A stretch of DNA of 64,000 nucleotides from JAIRVZ01 sp031553415. Lineage in GTDB: Bacteria; Bacteroidota; Bacteroidia; Bacteroidales; Azobacteroidaceae. Location of the stretch: NCBI GenBank assembly GCA_031553415.1, contig JAVBLO010000007.1, forward strand, positions 1 to 64,000, written 5' to 3'. Both the position numbers and the translations under genes were made by a program. A model generated the notes under the pieces. That model was not told where the DNA came from. It did not search any database and worked only from the letters and a program-made list of their open reading frames with translations. This document shows, piece by piece, positions 8,155-16,528 of this stretch (positions are counted from its first letter, which is position 1; each line of letters starts with the position of its first letter).

Positions 8155-9213
8155 TTATTTATTATAACTAATGGTATTTTTGCAATCGTCAATAAATTCC
8201 TTATAATAGATAGGTTCATAATTATCAATAGAAAATGCAAGCAAATACCATTTTAAGGCTTCATTATAATTTCTTCCCACATTTTCTGTGAGTATTGGCT
8301 TGTAATAATAATCTCCAATAGATATAAGGTCATGACTCAACTCAATCGTATCAGTATTATCGGCTTGCATAGCTGTAAATCCAGATAGATTATTTCTCAG
8401 GGAACGGATGTCGAAAATTTTACTATCCCCAGAAATAGAAACTTCATAAATATCCGGAACGAGGGCAACTATTTTGTCATAAATGTAAGGGAGACAAGTT
8501 TTTCCGGATTTATCAATCAATCCATATTTTCCATCTTTACAAACAATAAATCTCCAATATGGAACAATTTCAATTTCATCATAAATACATGGAATGATCC
8601 GTTTCCCATTTCTGTCGTAAATACCTTCTTTTCCATCCATAACAAGAATTACATACGTTGCATAATCAAACATCCGGATATCTTCACGAGAAATAGCAAT
8701 TGGAGGTATAATCCAATTATCGTTAACAATTACACCCCATTTGCCAAATTGTTTTACAATAAGATATGGCATCTTTTCATAATAAAATTGGAAATCAACA
8801 TATTCAAAAGGGGTATCAAATAGTAATTTCCCGATTAAGTCATATAGATAATATTGACTTTCATTTTGAGCAATAATAAGTTTTCCGTAAATCCGAATAA
8901 AATCATATTGACAAGGAATAATTGTTTCTCCGGAAGAACTTTTTATTCCATATTTATTACCTCTTTTTACTTCAAATATTTCAACAGTCCGGTAAGCTAA
9001 TGGTTCTTTTGTTCCTTCATGGAAGAACAAATGTCCAACCTGATTTCCTTTTCTTACAGTCGCAAATCCCCAGTAAATATGGTAAAAATCGAAGATTAGA
9101 TCTGTAATTGCTTCTCCGGATTTTTCAATAAATCCAAATTTTCCTTCTTTTTCAACAATGTAAAGTTGGTTGTCATCATTGTAAATGACTTCATCATATT
9201 GACCTTTATCCAT
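8155..9213 (-). CDS. WG-repeat protein with C-terminal helical tail
   Basis: This 352-aa protein is built of WG (KWG-type) repeats: EGKFGFIEKSG, GNKYGIKSSSG, FGKWGVIVND, DGKEGIYDRNGKRIIP and DGKYGLIDKSGKTCLP. They occupy roughly residues 15-260. A Sel1/TPR-like helical tail follows (NYNEALKWYLLAF). WG repeats form beta scaffolds of unclear ligand. The same repeat type occurs in the zinc-ribbon protein at 13739-14626, linking this operon to the kinase/phosphatase operon. It is separated by 2-6 bp from both neighbours. Confidence 0.8.
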   Translation of the reverse strand: MDKGQYDEVIYNDDNQLYIVEKEGKFGFIEKSGEAITDLIFDFYHIYWGFATVRKGNQVGHLFFHEGTKEPLAYRTVEIFEVKRGNKYGIKSSSGETIIPCQYDFIRIYGKLIIAQNESQYYLYDLIGKLLFDTPFEYVDFQFYYEKMPYLIVKQFGKWGVIVNDNWIIPPIAISREDIRMFDYATYVILVMDGKEGIYDRNGKRIIPCIYDEIEIVPYWRFIVCKDGKYGLIDKSGKTCLPYIYDKIVALVPDIYEVSISGDSKIFDIRSLRNNLSGFTAMQADNTDTIELSHDLISIGDYYYKPILTENVGRNYNEALKWYLLAFSIDNYEPIYYKEFIDDCKNTISYNK

Positions 9214-9215
9214 AA

Positions 9216-9584
9216 TTAGTTAAATTGATTTTCCGTAATACACCACATCCTTAGAATATCAAAATCAGGGTCACTATCCTCACAATAAGTAAAGTTGATT
9301 CCTATTGAAAATTCTTCCAATACCCATCGAGGAATAGAAACATCAATATGAGTTCTCAATTTGTAAGAATCAGATTTCCATGTCCCATCATCCCATTTGT
9401 ACAAACCTTTTTTCACTTTCATCATGGTTGGAATAGTTTGATTATAAGGTTTTTCCAATGGAATGATTTCTGTTGGCCAATTCAGCCGAACAAGTTTGTT
9501 TTTTATAAATTCTACTATTGAAGCAATATCTTTCTTCCTGCTATCATATTCAAAAATAAAATAGGGCAGTTGACTTTTATCCAT
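9216..9584 (-). CDS. Hypothetical cytosolic protein
   Basis: This 122-aa protein is not recognised. It shows mixed alpha/beta character, no signal peptide or membrane segment, and a Trp/Tyr-rich middle (KKGLYKWDDGTW). It lies 2 bp from each neighbour in the tight leftward operon, so it is almost certainly expressed with the Sir2 and WG proteins. Confidence 0.6.
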   Translation of the reverse strand: MDKSQLPYFIFEYDSRKKDIASIVEFIKNKLVRLNWPTEIIPLEKPYNQTIPTMMKVKKGLYKWDDGTWKSDSYKLRTHIDVSIPRWVLEEFSIGINFTYCEDSDPDFDILRMWCITENQFN

Positions 9585-9586
9585 AA

Positions 9587-9988
9587 TTATTCAAATAAAG
9601 CAGGTTCCTCTCCAATAAAAACTCTTGGGGTAGATAGTATTTTCAGTTGTTTTGCCAAATCGTGGTTGGGGTCTATGGACAAGACTTTATCATAACATTG
9701 CATACATTCTTCTTTCTTACCCAATTTGGATAGAATATATGCTTTATCCATCCATGAACTAATATCTTCCTCATCAATACAAATTGCTTGATGATAACAT
9801 TCCAATGCCTCTTCCAAACGCATCAATTTATCTAAACAATATCCTTTGTTGCGCCAGGCCAAAGATTCCGTAGCATCTGATTTTATTACTTTGTCATAAC
9901 ATTCAATTGCTTTTTCGTAATCTTGCTGTTGTTCATGGGCTGACCCCATTGATAACCAATCATCAATATCGTACTTATTTTTTTTCAT
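9587..9988 (-). CDS. Small TPR protein
   Basis: This 133-aa protein consists of about three tetratricopeptide repeats (about 8-115: DYEKAIECYDKVIKSD, RLEEALECYHQAICID, KKEECMQCYDKVLSID). It has no signal peptide and is likely a cytosolic adaptor. It starts 1 bp after the Sir2 gene stop. The Sir2 C-terminus carries a related repeat, so the two may stack or interact. Confidence 0.8.
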   Translation of the reverse strand: MKKNKYDIDDWLSMGSAHEQQQDYEKAIECYDKVIKSDATESLAWRNKGYCLDKLMRLEEALECYHQAICIDEEDISSWMDKAYILSKLGKKEECMQCYDKVLSIDPNHDLAKQLKILSTPRVFIGEEPALFE

Positions 9989-9989
9989 T

Positions 9990-10859
9990 TTATTCCGAAA
10001 TCAATTTTATGGCTTTATCTTGACAAATCATCGCTTCCTGATACCGACCTAATTTTCCTAATATTTCGGATTTCTTTATCCAATGGATAAGATTTTGTGG
10101 TTCGGATTCAATGGCTTGATTACATTTCAACAGTTCTTCATCCGTTTCCGGATTATCGGTATTATTAAACAAAGTAAGTTCCAATCCTTCCATCAATAAA
10201 AATCGAAAACGAACCATTCCATTAGTGGCTTTTAGAGGTATGATAGCTGTTTTATGAAGTCCTTTTGCAGGATTGGGGTCGATAAGAAAAACAGGTGTGT
10301 CTTCCGGAACATGATGAAGTAATCCTGCTGCCGGATATACTTGTAATGAAGAACCAATAACCAATAATACATCTGCTGTTCGGACAATTTCGACAGCTTG
10401 TTCCATTAATGGAACCGCTTCTCCAAACCACACAATAAAAGGTCGGAGTTGTGAACCATCGGCAGCTTTATCGCCGATTTGAATATCATTATAACCAATA
10501 TCAACTACATCGTCTTTGTCTTCATTACAGGCTTTTGTCAATTCTCCATGAAGATGAATAATTTTTGAACTACCCCCTCTTTCATGCAAATCATCTACAT
10601 TTTGAGTTATGATAGTGACTTTGAAATCTTTTTGCATTTCAGCCAATATCTTATGAGCTTCATTTGGTTCAACTTCTTTCAATTGCCTTCTTCTTTGATT
10701 GTAAAAATCAAGAACAAGAGCTTTGTTTCTATGCCAACCATCAATACTTGCCACTTGGTTTACATCATGATTTTCCCACAATCCATCGGAATCACGAAAA
10801 GTCTTGATTCCACTTTCTGCACTGATTCCGGCACCCGTAAATACAACGAGATGTTTCAT
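9990..10859 (-). CDS. Sir2-family NAD-dependent deacylase with TPR-like extension
   Basis: This is a 289-aa sirtuin. The NAD-binding GAGISAESG lies at 9-17, QNVDD at 86-90, the catalytic His at 104 in HLHGEL, FGE at 145-147 and GSSLQVYP near 170. Tyr53 and Arg56 (FYNQR) match the YxxR pair that marks CobB/SIRT5-type desuccinylase/demalonylase specificity. The zinc-binding cysteine pairs of classical CobB are absent, as in many short Bacteroidetes sirtuins. After about residue 235 comes a TPR-like unit (GRYQEAMICQDKAIKL) that normal bacterial sirtuins lack. It sits between two TPR genes. It may reverse acylation, or act as an NAD-consuming sensor or effector in the cluster; the latter is inference. 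Confidence 0.9.
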   Translation of the reverse strand: MKHLVVFTGAGISAESGIKTFRDSDGLWENHDVNQVASIDGWHRNKALVLDFYNQRRRQLKEVEPNEAHKILAEMQKDFKVTIITQNVDDLHERGGSSKIIHLHGELTKACNEDKDDVVDIGYNDIQIGDKAADGSQLRPFIVWFGEAVPLMEQAVEIVRTADVLLVIGSSLQVYPAAGLLHHVPEDTPVFLIDPNPAKGLHKTAIIPLKATNGMVRFRFLLMEGLELTLFNNTDNPETDEELLKCNQAIESEPQNLIHWIKKSEILGKLGRYQEAMICQDKAIKLISE

Positions 10860-10894
10860 ATATTGACCATAATATTTTTTTCTTCCTTTGTTTT

Positions 10895-11557
10895 TTATGC
10901 TTCTTGTGTCTTTTGTTTATATATTGCCATATCCTTTTTTACTCCTTCCTCATCGCTCAAATATTGCTTTGTTTCAGCACGTTTTAAGTAAAGTTCGACA
11001 TATTTTTGGAACAAGTCTGTTGCATATTCTTCTTTTATATATTGCAGAGCTTCTTCTGTTACATCATACCAAAACAATGCCTTGTCATACTCTCCATTTT
11101 GAAAAAATCTATCTGCCTCGTTCAATTTGAGTTCAACACCATCTTGATATCTGCCGACATCAAACAGAAGGGCTTCTCGTGAACTCCAAACAAAATCGGG
11201 AAATACATCACCCAATTCAAGCAACTTATTATAATCTTCAATCGCCTCATTGTATCTCCCTAATTTTTCCAATGCCTGTACTCTTTCAAATACAATATCG
11301 CTTATTTCTTCATCGGTTTTGGCAATCTTCAAGGCATCTTCATAACAGGGCAGTTCTTCTTCATGTCTGCCTAACCTAAATAAGTAGGTACTTTTCCGAA
11401 TATATAAATATATGTCATTAGGATTCAGGCTAATTGCTTTTTCAATACATGCAATTGCTTTTTCGGGTTCTCCGGCATTCATCAATTCTATGCTTTCGGA
11501 GCAAAAATCGTCTATCATTTGGTTGTTCTTATCCATAACATAGTTATTTATTATCAT
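10895..11557 (-). CDS. TPR protein
   Basis: This 220-aa cytosolic protein has four to five TPR units (about 15-190: EPEKAIACIEKAISLNPND, RHEEELPCYEDALKIA, RYNEAIEDYNKLLELG, EYDKALFWYDVTEEAL). The ATG overlaps the upstream lipoprotein stop by 4 bp (ATGA), so translation is coupled. It is probably an adaptor between other products of this operon. Confidence 0.8.
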   Translation of the reverse strand: MIINNYVMDKNNQMIDDFCSESIELMNAGEPEKAIACIEKAISLNPNDIYLYIRKSTYLFRLGRHEEELPCYEDALKIAKTDEEISDIVFERVQALEKLGRYNEAIEDYNKLLELGDVFPDFVWSSREALLFDVGRYQDGVELKLNEADRFFQNGEYDKALFWYDVTEEALQYIKEEYATDLFQKYVELYLKRAETKQYLSDEEGVKKDMAIYKQKTQEA

Positions 11558-12459
11558 ATAATCTTAAATTTCAGTCTGTAATAACTGCATACATAATAAT
11601 TTAACATGCCGTTTTGATTTGTGGTCCCGGCATAAACATAAGAATCTCCATATCTTGGAATGTATAGATTCTCATTTATTTTATAATAGGTTATTCCGTT
11701 TTGAATGTATAATTCAAAACCGGTACCACTATTGATTATTTGTTTAACTTGATTAGAGGTCAATGGAGCAGATATGGTATACCCGATATTATATTGCTTA
11801 TTGGTGTCAAAATAAATCCAGTTTTTATCGAATAGCGCATTTCCATCTTTGGTTAATATGTCAAATTTCAAATTGGAATCTAATAATTTGCCTTTTTCAT
11901 CCAAGACTTTTATATTTAATACATGATTATCATGCCCTCTGTAATTGTATATATCATTCAATTTAATAGGAAAATAGAATCTTCTATCTACATACTCATT
12001 TTTACAATTTATCAAGTTATAATCACAATAGCGAACTTGTTTTGTAATAGTGTAATCTGAACCAAAACCATGTTCAATGTATTCAACAATACTATCTTGA
12101 TACATTTTACTCACATTCCATACTTCTCCTTGTTTTAGACTGTACAAAATATAGTTACCATCATAATTATCATAGTGATAGTTTGGCAAATTACTAATTG
12201 TATTAGGTTGATTAAATAATGAATCTACCGGTGTATCATAAAATGGCACTGAATTTTGGTCATTCATTACATAAATCTGTTCTAATTTCATTTGAAAACC
12301 ATTAATAAACAGATTGTCCAATGGTGTTAGTTTTGAGGAATTAATCCATTCATCATACTCGTTTCCGCAGCGAGTTACCCCGTCGGAACAGACACGACAT
12401 TCTTCTTTCTCACAAGAAATAAAGAAAAAACAGAGGAATGTAAGGCTAATATTTTTCAT
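11554..12459 (-). CDS. Lipoprotein heading the Sir2/TPR operon
   Basis: This 301-aa protein has a short signal peptide ending in a lipobox (FFISC, Cys about 16). A small Cys cluster follows (ECRVCSDGVTRC) that may be disulphide-bonded or metal-binding. The rest is beta-rich with Tyr/Asn-rich strands; no enzyme motif is seen. It is the first gene of the leftward operon and the only exported product, so it may be the envelope sensor or target. Its promoter carries the shared operator at 12597-12611. Confidence 0.65.
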   Translation of the reverse strand: MKNISLTFLCFFFISCEKEECRVCSDGVTRCGNEYDEWINSSKLTPLDNLFINGFQMKLEQIYVMNDQNSVPFYDTPVDSLFNQPNTISNLPNYHYDNYDGNYILYSLKQGEVWNVSKMYQDSIVEYIEHGFGSDYTITKQVRYCDYNLINCKNEYVDRRFYFPIKLNDIYNYRGHDNHVLNIKVLDEKGKLLDSNLKFDILTKDGNALFDKNWIYFDTNKQYNIGYTISAPLTSNQVKQIINSGTGFELYIQNGITYYKINENLYIPRYGDSYVYAGTTNQNGMLNYYVCSYYRLKFKII

Positions 12460-12557
12460 CTTTTAGTTTGATAACTGGGACCTTATCGGAAGAGTACAAT
12501 ATACCAGTGCCGGATTCCCATTTTGTTTGCCCGGAATCCATTTATTGACCGGTGTTA

Positions 12558-12611
12558 CAAAAATACGAAATGGACAGCAAGAACTAAAAAAGAGAATGTC
12601 CATGCTGTCCA
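12558..12611 (-). promoter_or_regulatory. Shared operator plus -7 box, lipoprotein/Sir2 operon
   Basis: On the gene strand, TGGACAGCATGGACA (12611-12597) is followed after exactly 31 nt by the -7 box TATTTTTG (12565-12558). The start codon is 98 nt further on. The same element with the same spacing occurs at three other promoters in this window. The operator centre is near -52, suited to an activator. Confidence 0.8.
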
Positions 12612-12624
12612 TTTCGAAAAATTG

Positions 12625-12783
12625 TTATCCTATTTTATATCTTCTCGAATAGGAACTGCTTCCGCAGGTACATTTTGAAAAAGAACATTTATCACATGTT
12701 ATTTTTCCACATTTCTCACATTTTTTTGCACTATCCCCTTTGTGGGTATTTCCACAACTAGGACACATTGGGATTGTCTCCAT
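12625..12783 (-). CDS. 52-aa zinc-binding protein
   Basis: This short gene has an ATG at 12783 and a TAA ending at 12625. It encodes 52 residues with a dense cysteine ladder: CPSCG (7-11), CEKCG (22-26), CDKC (30-33) and a C-T-C pair (38-40). A basic Tyr/Arg tail follows (SYSRRYKIG). The pattern resembles the tandem zinc knuckles of TerY-C-like domains. It lies 66 bp downstream of the PEGA-like gene, so it is probably the last gene of the kinase/phosphatase operon. The role is likely structural or metal sensing (inferred). Confidence 0.7.
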   Translation of the reverse strand: METIPMCPSCGNTHKGDSAKKCEKCGKITCDKCSFSKCTCGSSSYSRRYKIG

Positions 12784-12849
12784 GATAAATTAGTTTTAAT
12801 GATTTATAATAAACACCATAAATGTAATCTATTTTTTAAAGAGTAAATT

Positions 12850-13734
12850 TTAATCGTTGGGTAAAAGTCCTATTCTTTGTGATAAAAGGCGAAGCCCAAA
12901 CATTGTAAACATACCAATACAAGTTAGTGCAAGTGAGAATTTTATAATTTCATAAAATCGTAAAATAAAAACTACGCCTAAGGACAACACAATGATTATT
13001 ACCCAAACAAAGAATTGTTGAATCTTACCCGGTTTTGATTGAATATAATCCTGAAGAATATTTTCCAAATCCACATTTATAATTTCTTCTTCATCCTCAA
13101 TCATGTATAATTCCGAACATCTGACATCGCTGTTACCTAAGCTTACAAATTCAAGTTCATAGGAATCTTTCTTTAACTGTAATTTTGCAGTTCTATTGGC
13201 GTAGGCTTTTATCTTGAATTCGCCATTTACAAACACACTACAAGAGATATTAGACCGAATTTTTAGAACAGATTCGTTTCTATCCTTTTTTACCTCTTTT
13301 TTCTTAATTTCCTTTTTTGAAGGTTCTTCTTTCTTTAATTCCGGTTCTGTTTTTTGAGGTATTATTTTTTCAGATTTTGTTTTCTTTGTAGCCGTTTTTT
13401 TCTCCCATCCCAAGGCATAAGTAAAACAGTCAACGACATGATAAGCAATGTTTTCTTCCAAGAAATTGTCTTCTTTGAATTTGGCTTTCAGAAGATTCGT
13501 TTTAATCGTTTTCTCTGATTTTTCTAAGCTATCACATTGTAATAAATCATGAACAATTCCATCTTTAACAGCAAGCCGGAATAGTCGTTGTTTCCCTTTG
13601 TCATAAGCCAGAAAATCGGACAACAAACCTTCTAAGCGACTGCTTTCTGATTTGTCAAATATTTGTTTGCCAAATTGTTTTACAACCTGTTTTAGAATTT
13701 CCTGAGATTCCTGTTGATGTTCTATATCTGCCAT
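12850..13734 (-). CDS. PEGA-like membrane protein sharing a helical domain with its neighbour
   Basis: This 294-aa protein has three parts. An N-terminal helical domain (about 8-110; SQEILKQVVKQFGKQIF through VVDCFTYALG) closely matches the middle of the protein at 13739-14626. A Lys/Glu-rich linker (about 118-160) leads to a PEGA-like beta domain (about 163-230). Two membrane helices end the protein (about 243-262 and 268-285). It lacks a signal peptide, so the N-terminus is predicted cytosolic. It starts 4 bp after the upstream gene and probably anchors the kinase/phosphatase complex to the inner membrane (inferred). Confidence 0.65.
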   Translation of the reverse strand: MADIEHQQESQEILKQVVKQFGKQIFDKSESSRLEGLLSDFLAYDKGKQRLFRLAVKDGIVHDLLQCDSLEKSEKTIKTNLLKAKFKEDNFLEENIAYHVVDCFTYALGWEKKTATKKTKSEKIIPQKTEPELKKEEPSKKEIKKKEVKKDRNESVLKIRSNISCSVFVNGEFKIKAYANRTAKLQLKKDSYELEFVSLGNSDVRCSELYMIEDEEEIINVDLENILQDYIQSKPGKIQQFFVWVIIIVLSLGVVFILRFYEIIKFSLALTCIGMFTMFGLRLLSQRIGLLPND

Positions 13735-13738
13735 GTCA

Positions 13739-14626
13739 TTACTTGTCTATCCGCTCCCCGGATTTGTTTATATAATAATGGTCACCTCCTTCTCTGACTT
13801 TTGCTTCTCCATCTACAAATGAATAAAATACGGATTCATATTTAATCGGAATAACCAAAACTCCATGCTCATTGATAAATCCCCAACGGCTATTAAATCT
13901 AACAGCTGCCAATCCATCACTGAATGATTCCGCTCTATCATATTTGAAATGACATATTTTCTTGCCAGTTGAGTCTATAAAAGCCCATTTGTAATCATCA
14001 TTCTGAACTGCTGCGAATCCTTCATTAAAAGGTTCAGCTCCCTTATATTGAGCCGGGATTACAATTTTTCCGGTTGCATTTTTATAACCATATCTATCTT
14101 TGCTTTTATAGCATTCCAATTCAAGCCAATCATCTTGATGTGTTTTATGTACGATGTTTTCTGCTTTCTTAATGTTGCTTTTTTTATTTACCTCTTTTTT
14201 CAATTGAGATTCTCCACAGGTTATCCCTAAGGCGTAAGCAAAGCAATTAACAACATAAATAGAGATACTTTCCTCTATAAAATTGTCGGTTTTGAAATTG
14301 GTTATGAGTTTTTTTAATGTAATATCCTGTTCTTCTTTTTTACAAGACAAGATGTGAAACGGAATATTCTCCTGAATTGCTAATTGTAGAATTTTGAGCA
14401 ATTTTCGATTGTGTGAAAGATAATCAGATAAAAGTCCTGATAACTTTCCTTTATTCGATGGTTGAAACAAACTGTCTCCATATTGCTGTACTAAATTTCT
14501 GAGTATTTCTTGAACCTCAATACTACTTTCGGTTTTCTCCGGAATAATAGGCTTTCCACAAAAAGGACAATTAATCGGATTGCTATTTGGAGCATTCCAT
14601 TCAGCATTACAAGAGTTACATTTCAT
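13739..14626 (-). CDS. Zinc-ribbon / helical domain / WG-repeat protein
   Basis: This 295-aa protein starts with a zinc ribbon (CNSC at 3-6, CPFC near 20-23). A helical domain follows (about 35-135; VQEILRNLVQQYGDSLF to VVNCFAYALG), paralogous to the one in the next gene. Three to four WG repeats end it (about 175-290; KDRYGYKNATGKIVIP, DYKWAFIDSTGKK, NSRWGFINEHGVLVIP). Its start overlaps the PP2C stop by 4 bp. Zinc-ribbon and WG modules suggest a scaffold or sensor for the TerY-P-type triad. Confidence 0.75.
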   Translation of the reverse strand: MKCNSCNAEWNAPNSNPINCPFCGKPIIPEKTESSIEVQEILRNLVQQYGDSLFQPSNKGKLSGLLSDYLSHNRKLLKILQLAIQENIPFHILSCKKEEQDITLKKLITNFKTDNFIEESISIYVVNCFAYALGITCGESQLKKEVNKKSNIKKAENIVHKTHQDDWLELECYKSKDRYGYKNATGKIVIPAQYKGAEPFNEGFAAVQNDDYKWAFIDSTGKKICHFKYDRAESFSDGLAAVRFNSRWGFINEHGVLVIPIKYESVFYSFVDGEAKVREGGDHYYINKSGERIDK

Positions 14627-15762
14627 ATAATTGGAGTATCAGTGTCTTGTTGAATATCTGTATCAATATTTTCTTCTTCTTTATCCGGATTATCAATCAA
14701 TTCATCGCTTTCGGTTTTTTCGACAATGGTATTTTCTACAAATAATGATTGAATTGCTTCCATATCTATGATTCCTGAAATGGAAATATCATCGCCACTT
14801 CCTTGACTCGTCATCTTTGGCAAGTATTCTTTTAATTCTATCTTCCCTTCTTCAAACCCATTTTGAGCAAAAGATTTAGTCAATGTTTTATAAAAACTGA
14901 ATAAACGTTCATCAGTGCCATAACTGTCATCTACTCCATCGGTGCCAACATAAATTGCAGCAGGGAAATCATTTACATAAAAACATTTTCTAAAATTCTC
15001 AAAGGCTTTATTATCACAAAGAGAAGTAGTCCTGTTTAAAAAGCACTTTTCATCCCAGGGAATAGGGTCTTTTATGCTTCCATCTTTACTAATAGAAACA
15101 CATTTTCCATCACCGATACGCATACCAAACCAAAATTCAGGAGAGTAAACGACAGCGATTAATGTACTTCCATATACTGAAAATTTCTCATTGTCATCCT
15201 CACCATTGTATTTTTCCTTGTATTTATCACTTAAACCACTTAATTCGTTTTCAGAAAAAGGATTTTGAGCCATATCATCAGCAACTAAATTATTCCAACG
15301 GACAATGATATTTTTAATCAGTTGGTCTAATATGTCGGATGAATAGATTTGAAGTTGTTCGTGAGAAAGCGAGGCAAGTTCAATGTCTTCTTCTCTCAGT
15401 TTCTTTCCTGCTGCTGATTTAATAGCTCGCAGAAAATCGGCTTTATTGGACATCAGTTCTTTTATCGCTTCCAATCCGGCTTGAACTGCAAAACGGGAAC
15501 CTCTGTCACTTCTGAAATAAGCATCGCCACCATGACCATCACAAACAATCGCCACTGCATATTCATCACAGCGATAATGGTCTCCAAAATCCTGACAAAT
15601 TTTATCGTGTTTGATATGACTTGCCCCTTGAATGGAAAAGCCTTCATCTAATCCTCCAAATGTTTGTATCGAAGACGGCAATTGAATTAATGGCATAGAT
15701 ATTTTGTTTTTATTAAATAAACCTCTGAAATAATCATTGAACTTACCCATATTTACAATCAA
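14623..15762 (-). CDS. PP2C-type Ser/Thr phosphatase of a TerY-P-type system
   Basis: This 379-aa PP2C-fold protein has metal-binding DGHGG at 75-79, a downstream VGTDGVDDSYG motif and SGDDISISG near 330-338. The C-terminus (345-379) is an acidic Asp/Glu tail. The family dephosphorylates Ser/Thr using Mn/Mg. Together with the VWA protein and kinase upstream it forms the phosphatase-VWA-kinase triad described for TerY-P loci (Anantharaman, Iyer and Aravind). The first Met is used; Met5 is also possible. It begins 6 bp after the VWA gene and overlaps the next gene by 4 bp. Confidence 0.9.
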   Translation of the reverse strand: MIVNMGKFNDYFRGLFNKNKISMPLIQLPSSIQTFGGLDEGFSIQGASHIKHDKICQDFGDHYRCDEYAVAIVCDGHGGDAYFRSDRGSRFAVQAGLEAIKELMSNKADFLRAIKSAAGKKLREEDIELASLSHEQLQIYSSDILDQLIKNIIVRWNNLVADDMAQNPFSENELSGLSDKYKEKYNGEDDNEKFSVYGSTLIAVVYSPEFWFGMRIGDGKCVSISKDGSIKDPIPWDEKCFLNRTTSLCDNKAFENFRKCFYVNDFPAAIYVGTDGVDDSYGTDERLFSFYKTLTKSFAQNGFEEGKIELKEYLPKMTSQGSGDDISISGIIDMEAIQSLFVENTIVEKTESDELIDNPDKEEENIDTDIQQDTDTPII

Positions 15763-15768
15763 TTTGTA

Positions 15769-16503
15769 TTACCAACCACCTCCATCAAAATCAGCGGCAT
15801 CACTTTGTGTATCTGCAACTGTTGGGAGTTCTTCTTGAAATTCTTGAAGTTTTTTACCCATCTCATCTTGTTTACTCTCAACTCCTGCATTAGTGCTTCG
15901 ACTTCCAATTTGAGAAGCAGATACACTCGCAAACCGAATCATTTTCTTTAATACCTGAGGATTGCTTGCGACTAAAACACATTCACTATTTCCGGTAAAT
16001 TCTTTCAAGATTTCTAAATTGGCATCATCACCTATTGCAATAGCTATTTTAATTGCTGCTTTAAACCAATTGTTATCTTTAAGAGCGGTTAGGCCTTTTT
16101 TATAATTGTCTGTTGGTTCTCCATCGGAAAGAAGTATGATAACCGGAGCATAAGAACCTACTGCATCTTGCATAAATGCACTTCTTGACAGTTTCTGATT
16201 CAATTTTGTACAAGCCTCTCCAAAATCAGTAATGCCTCCTGCATCCAAAGCATTCCACCTGAATTTTTCAGCTTCCATCGGTTGCTCGTATAGCCATTTG
16301 GCTCCCGATGAAAATTCCAATGCTGCTATTTTTATTTGAGCATCGGCATTTTCGGCTGAAATCTCTTTCAATTCAGGCATTATTTCATCAATTGTTGTGT
16401 TTACTGCGCCAATTTTACTCCCTGCCATACTTCCTGATGTATCTACCATGAAGAATAGTACCATTGTTCTTCTCGGAATAGGTTCACTGTCTAATAGTCC
16501 CAT
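15769..16503 (-). CDS. TerY-like von Willebrand factor A protein
   Basis: This 244-aa VWA domain has the MIDAS motif DTSGS at 21-25, followed by a conserved Thr region (AGGITDFGEA) and an Asp (ILLSDGEPTDN). It therefore probably binds Mg. The C-terminus is acidic and ends in DFDGGGW. TerY-type VWA proteins are thought to link the kinase and phosphatase and to respond to metals or stress. It has no signal peptide. It sits 25 bp after the kinase gene. Confidence 0.9.
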   Translation of the reverse strand: MGLLDSEPIPRRTMVLFFMVDTSGSMAGSKIGAVNTTIDEIMPELKEISAENADAQIKIAALEFSSGAKWLYEQPMEAEKFRWNALDAGGITDFGEACTKLNQKLSRSAFMQDAVGSYAPVIILLSDGEPTDNYKKGLTALKDNNWFKAAIKIAIAIGDDANLEILKEFTGNSECVLVASNPQVLKKMIRFASVSASQIGSRSTNAGVESKQDEMGKKLQEFQEELPTVADTQSDAADFDGGGW

Positions 16504-16528
16504 AAATTGTTATTTTTAAAAGTTAATA

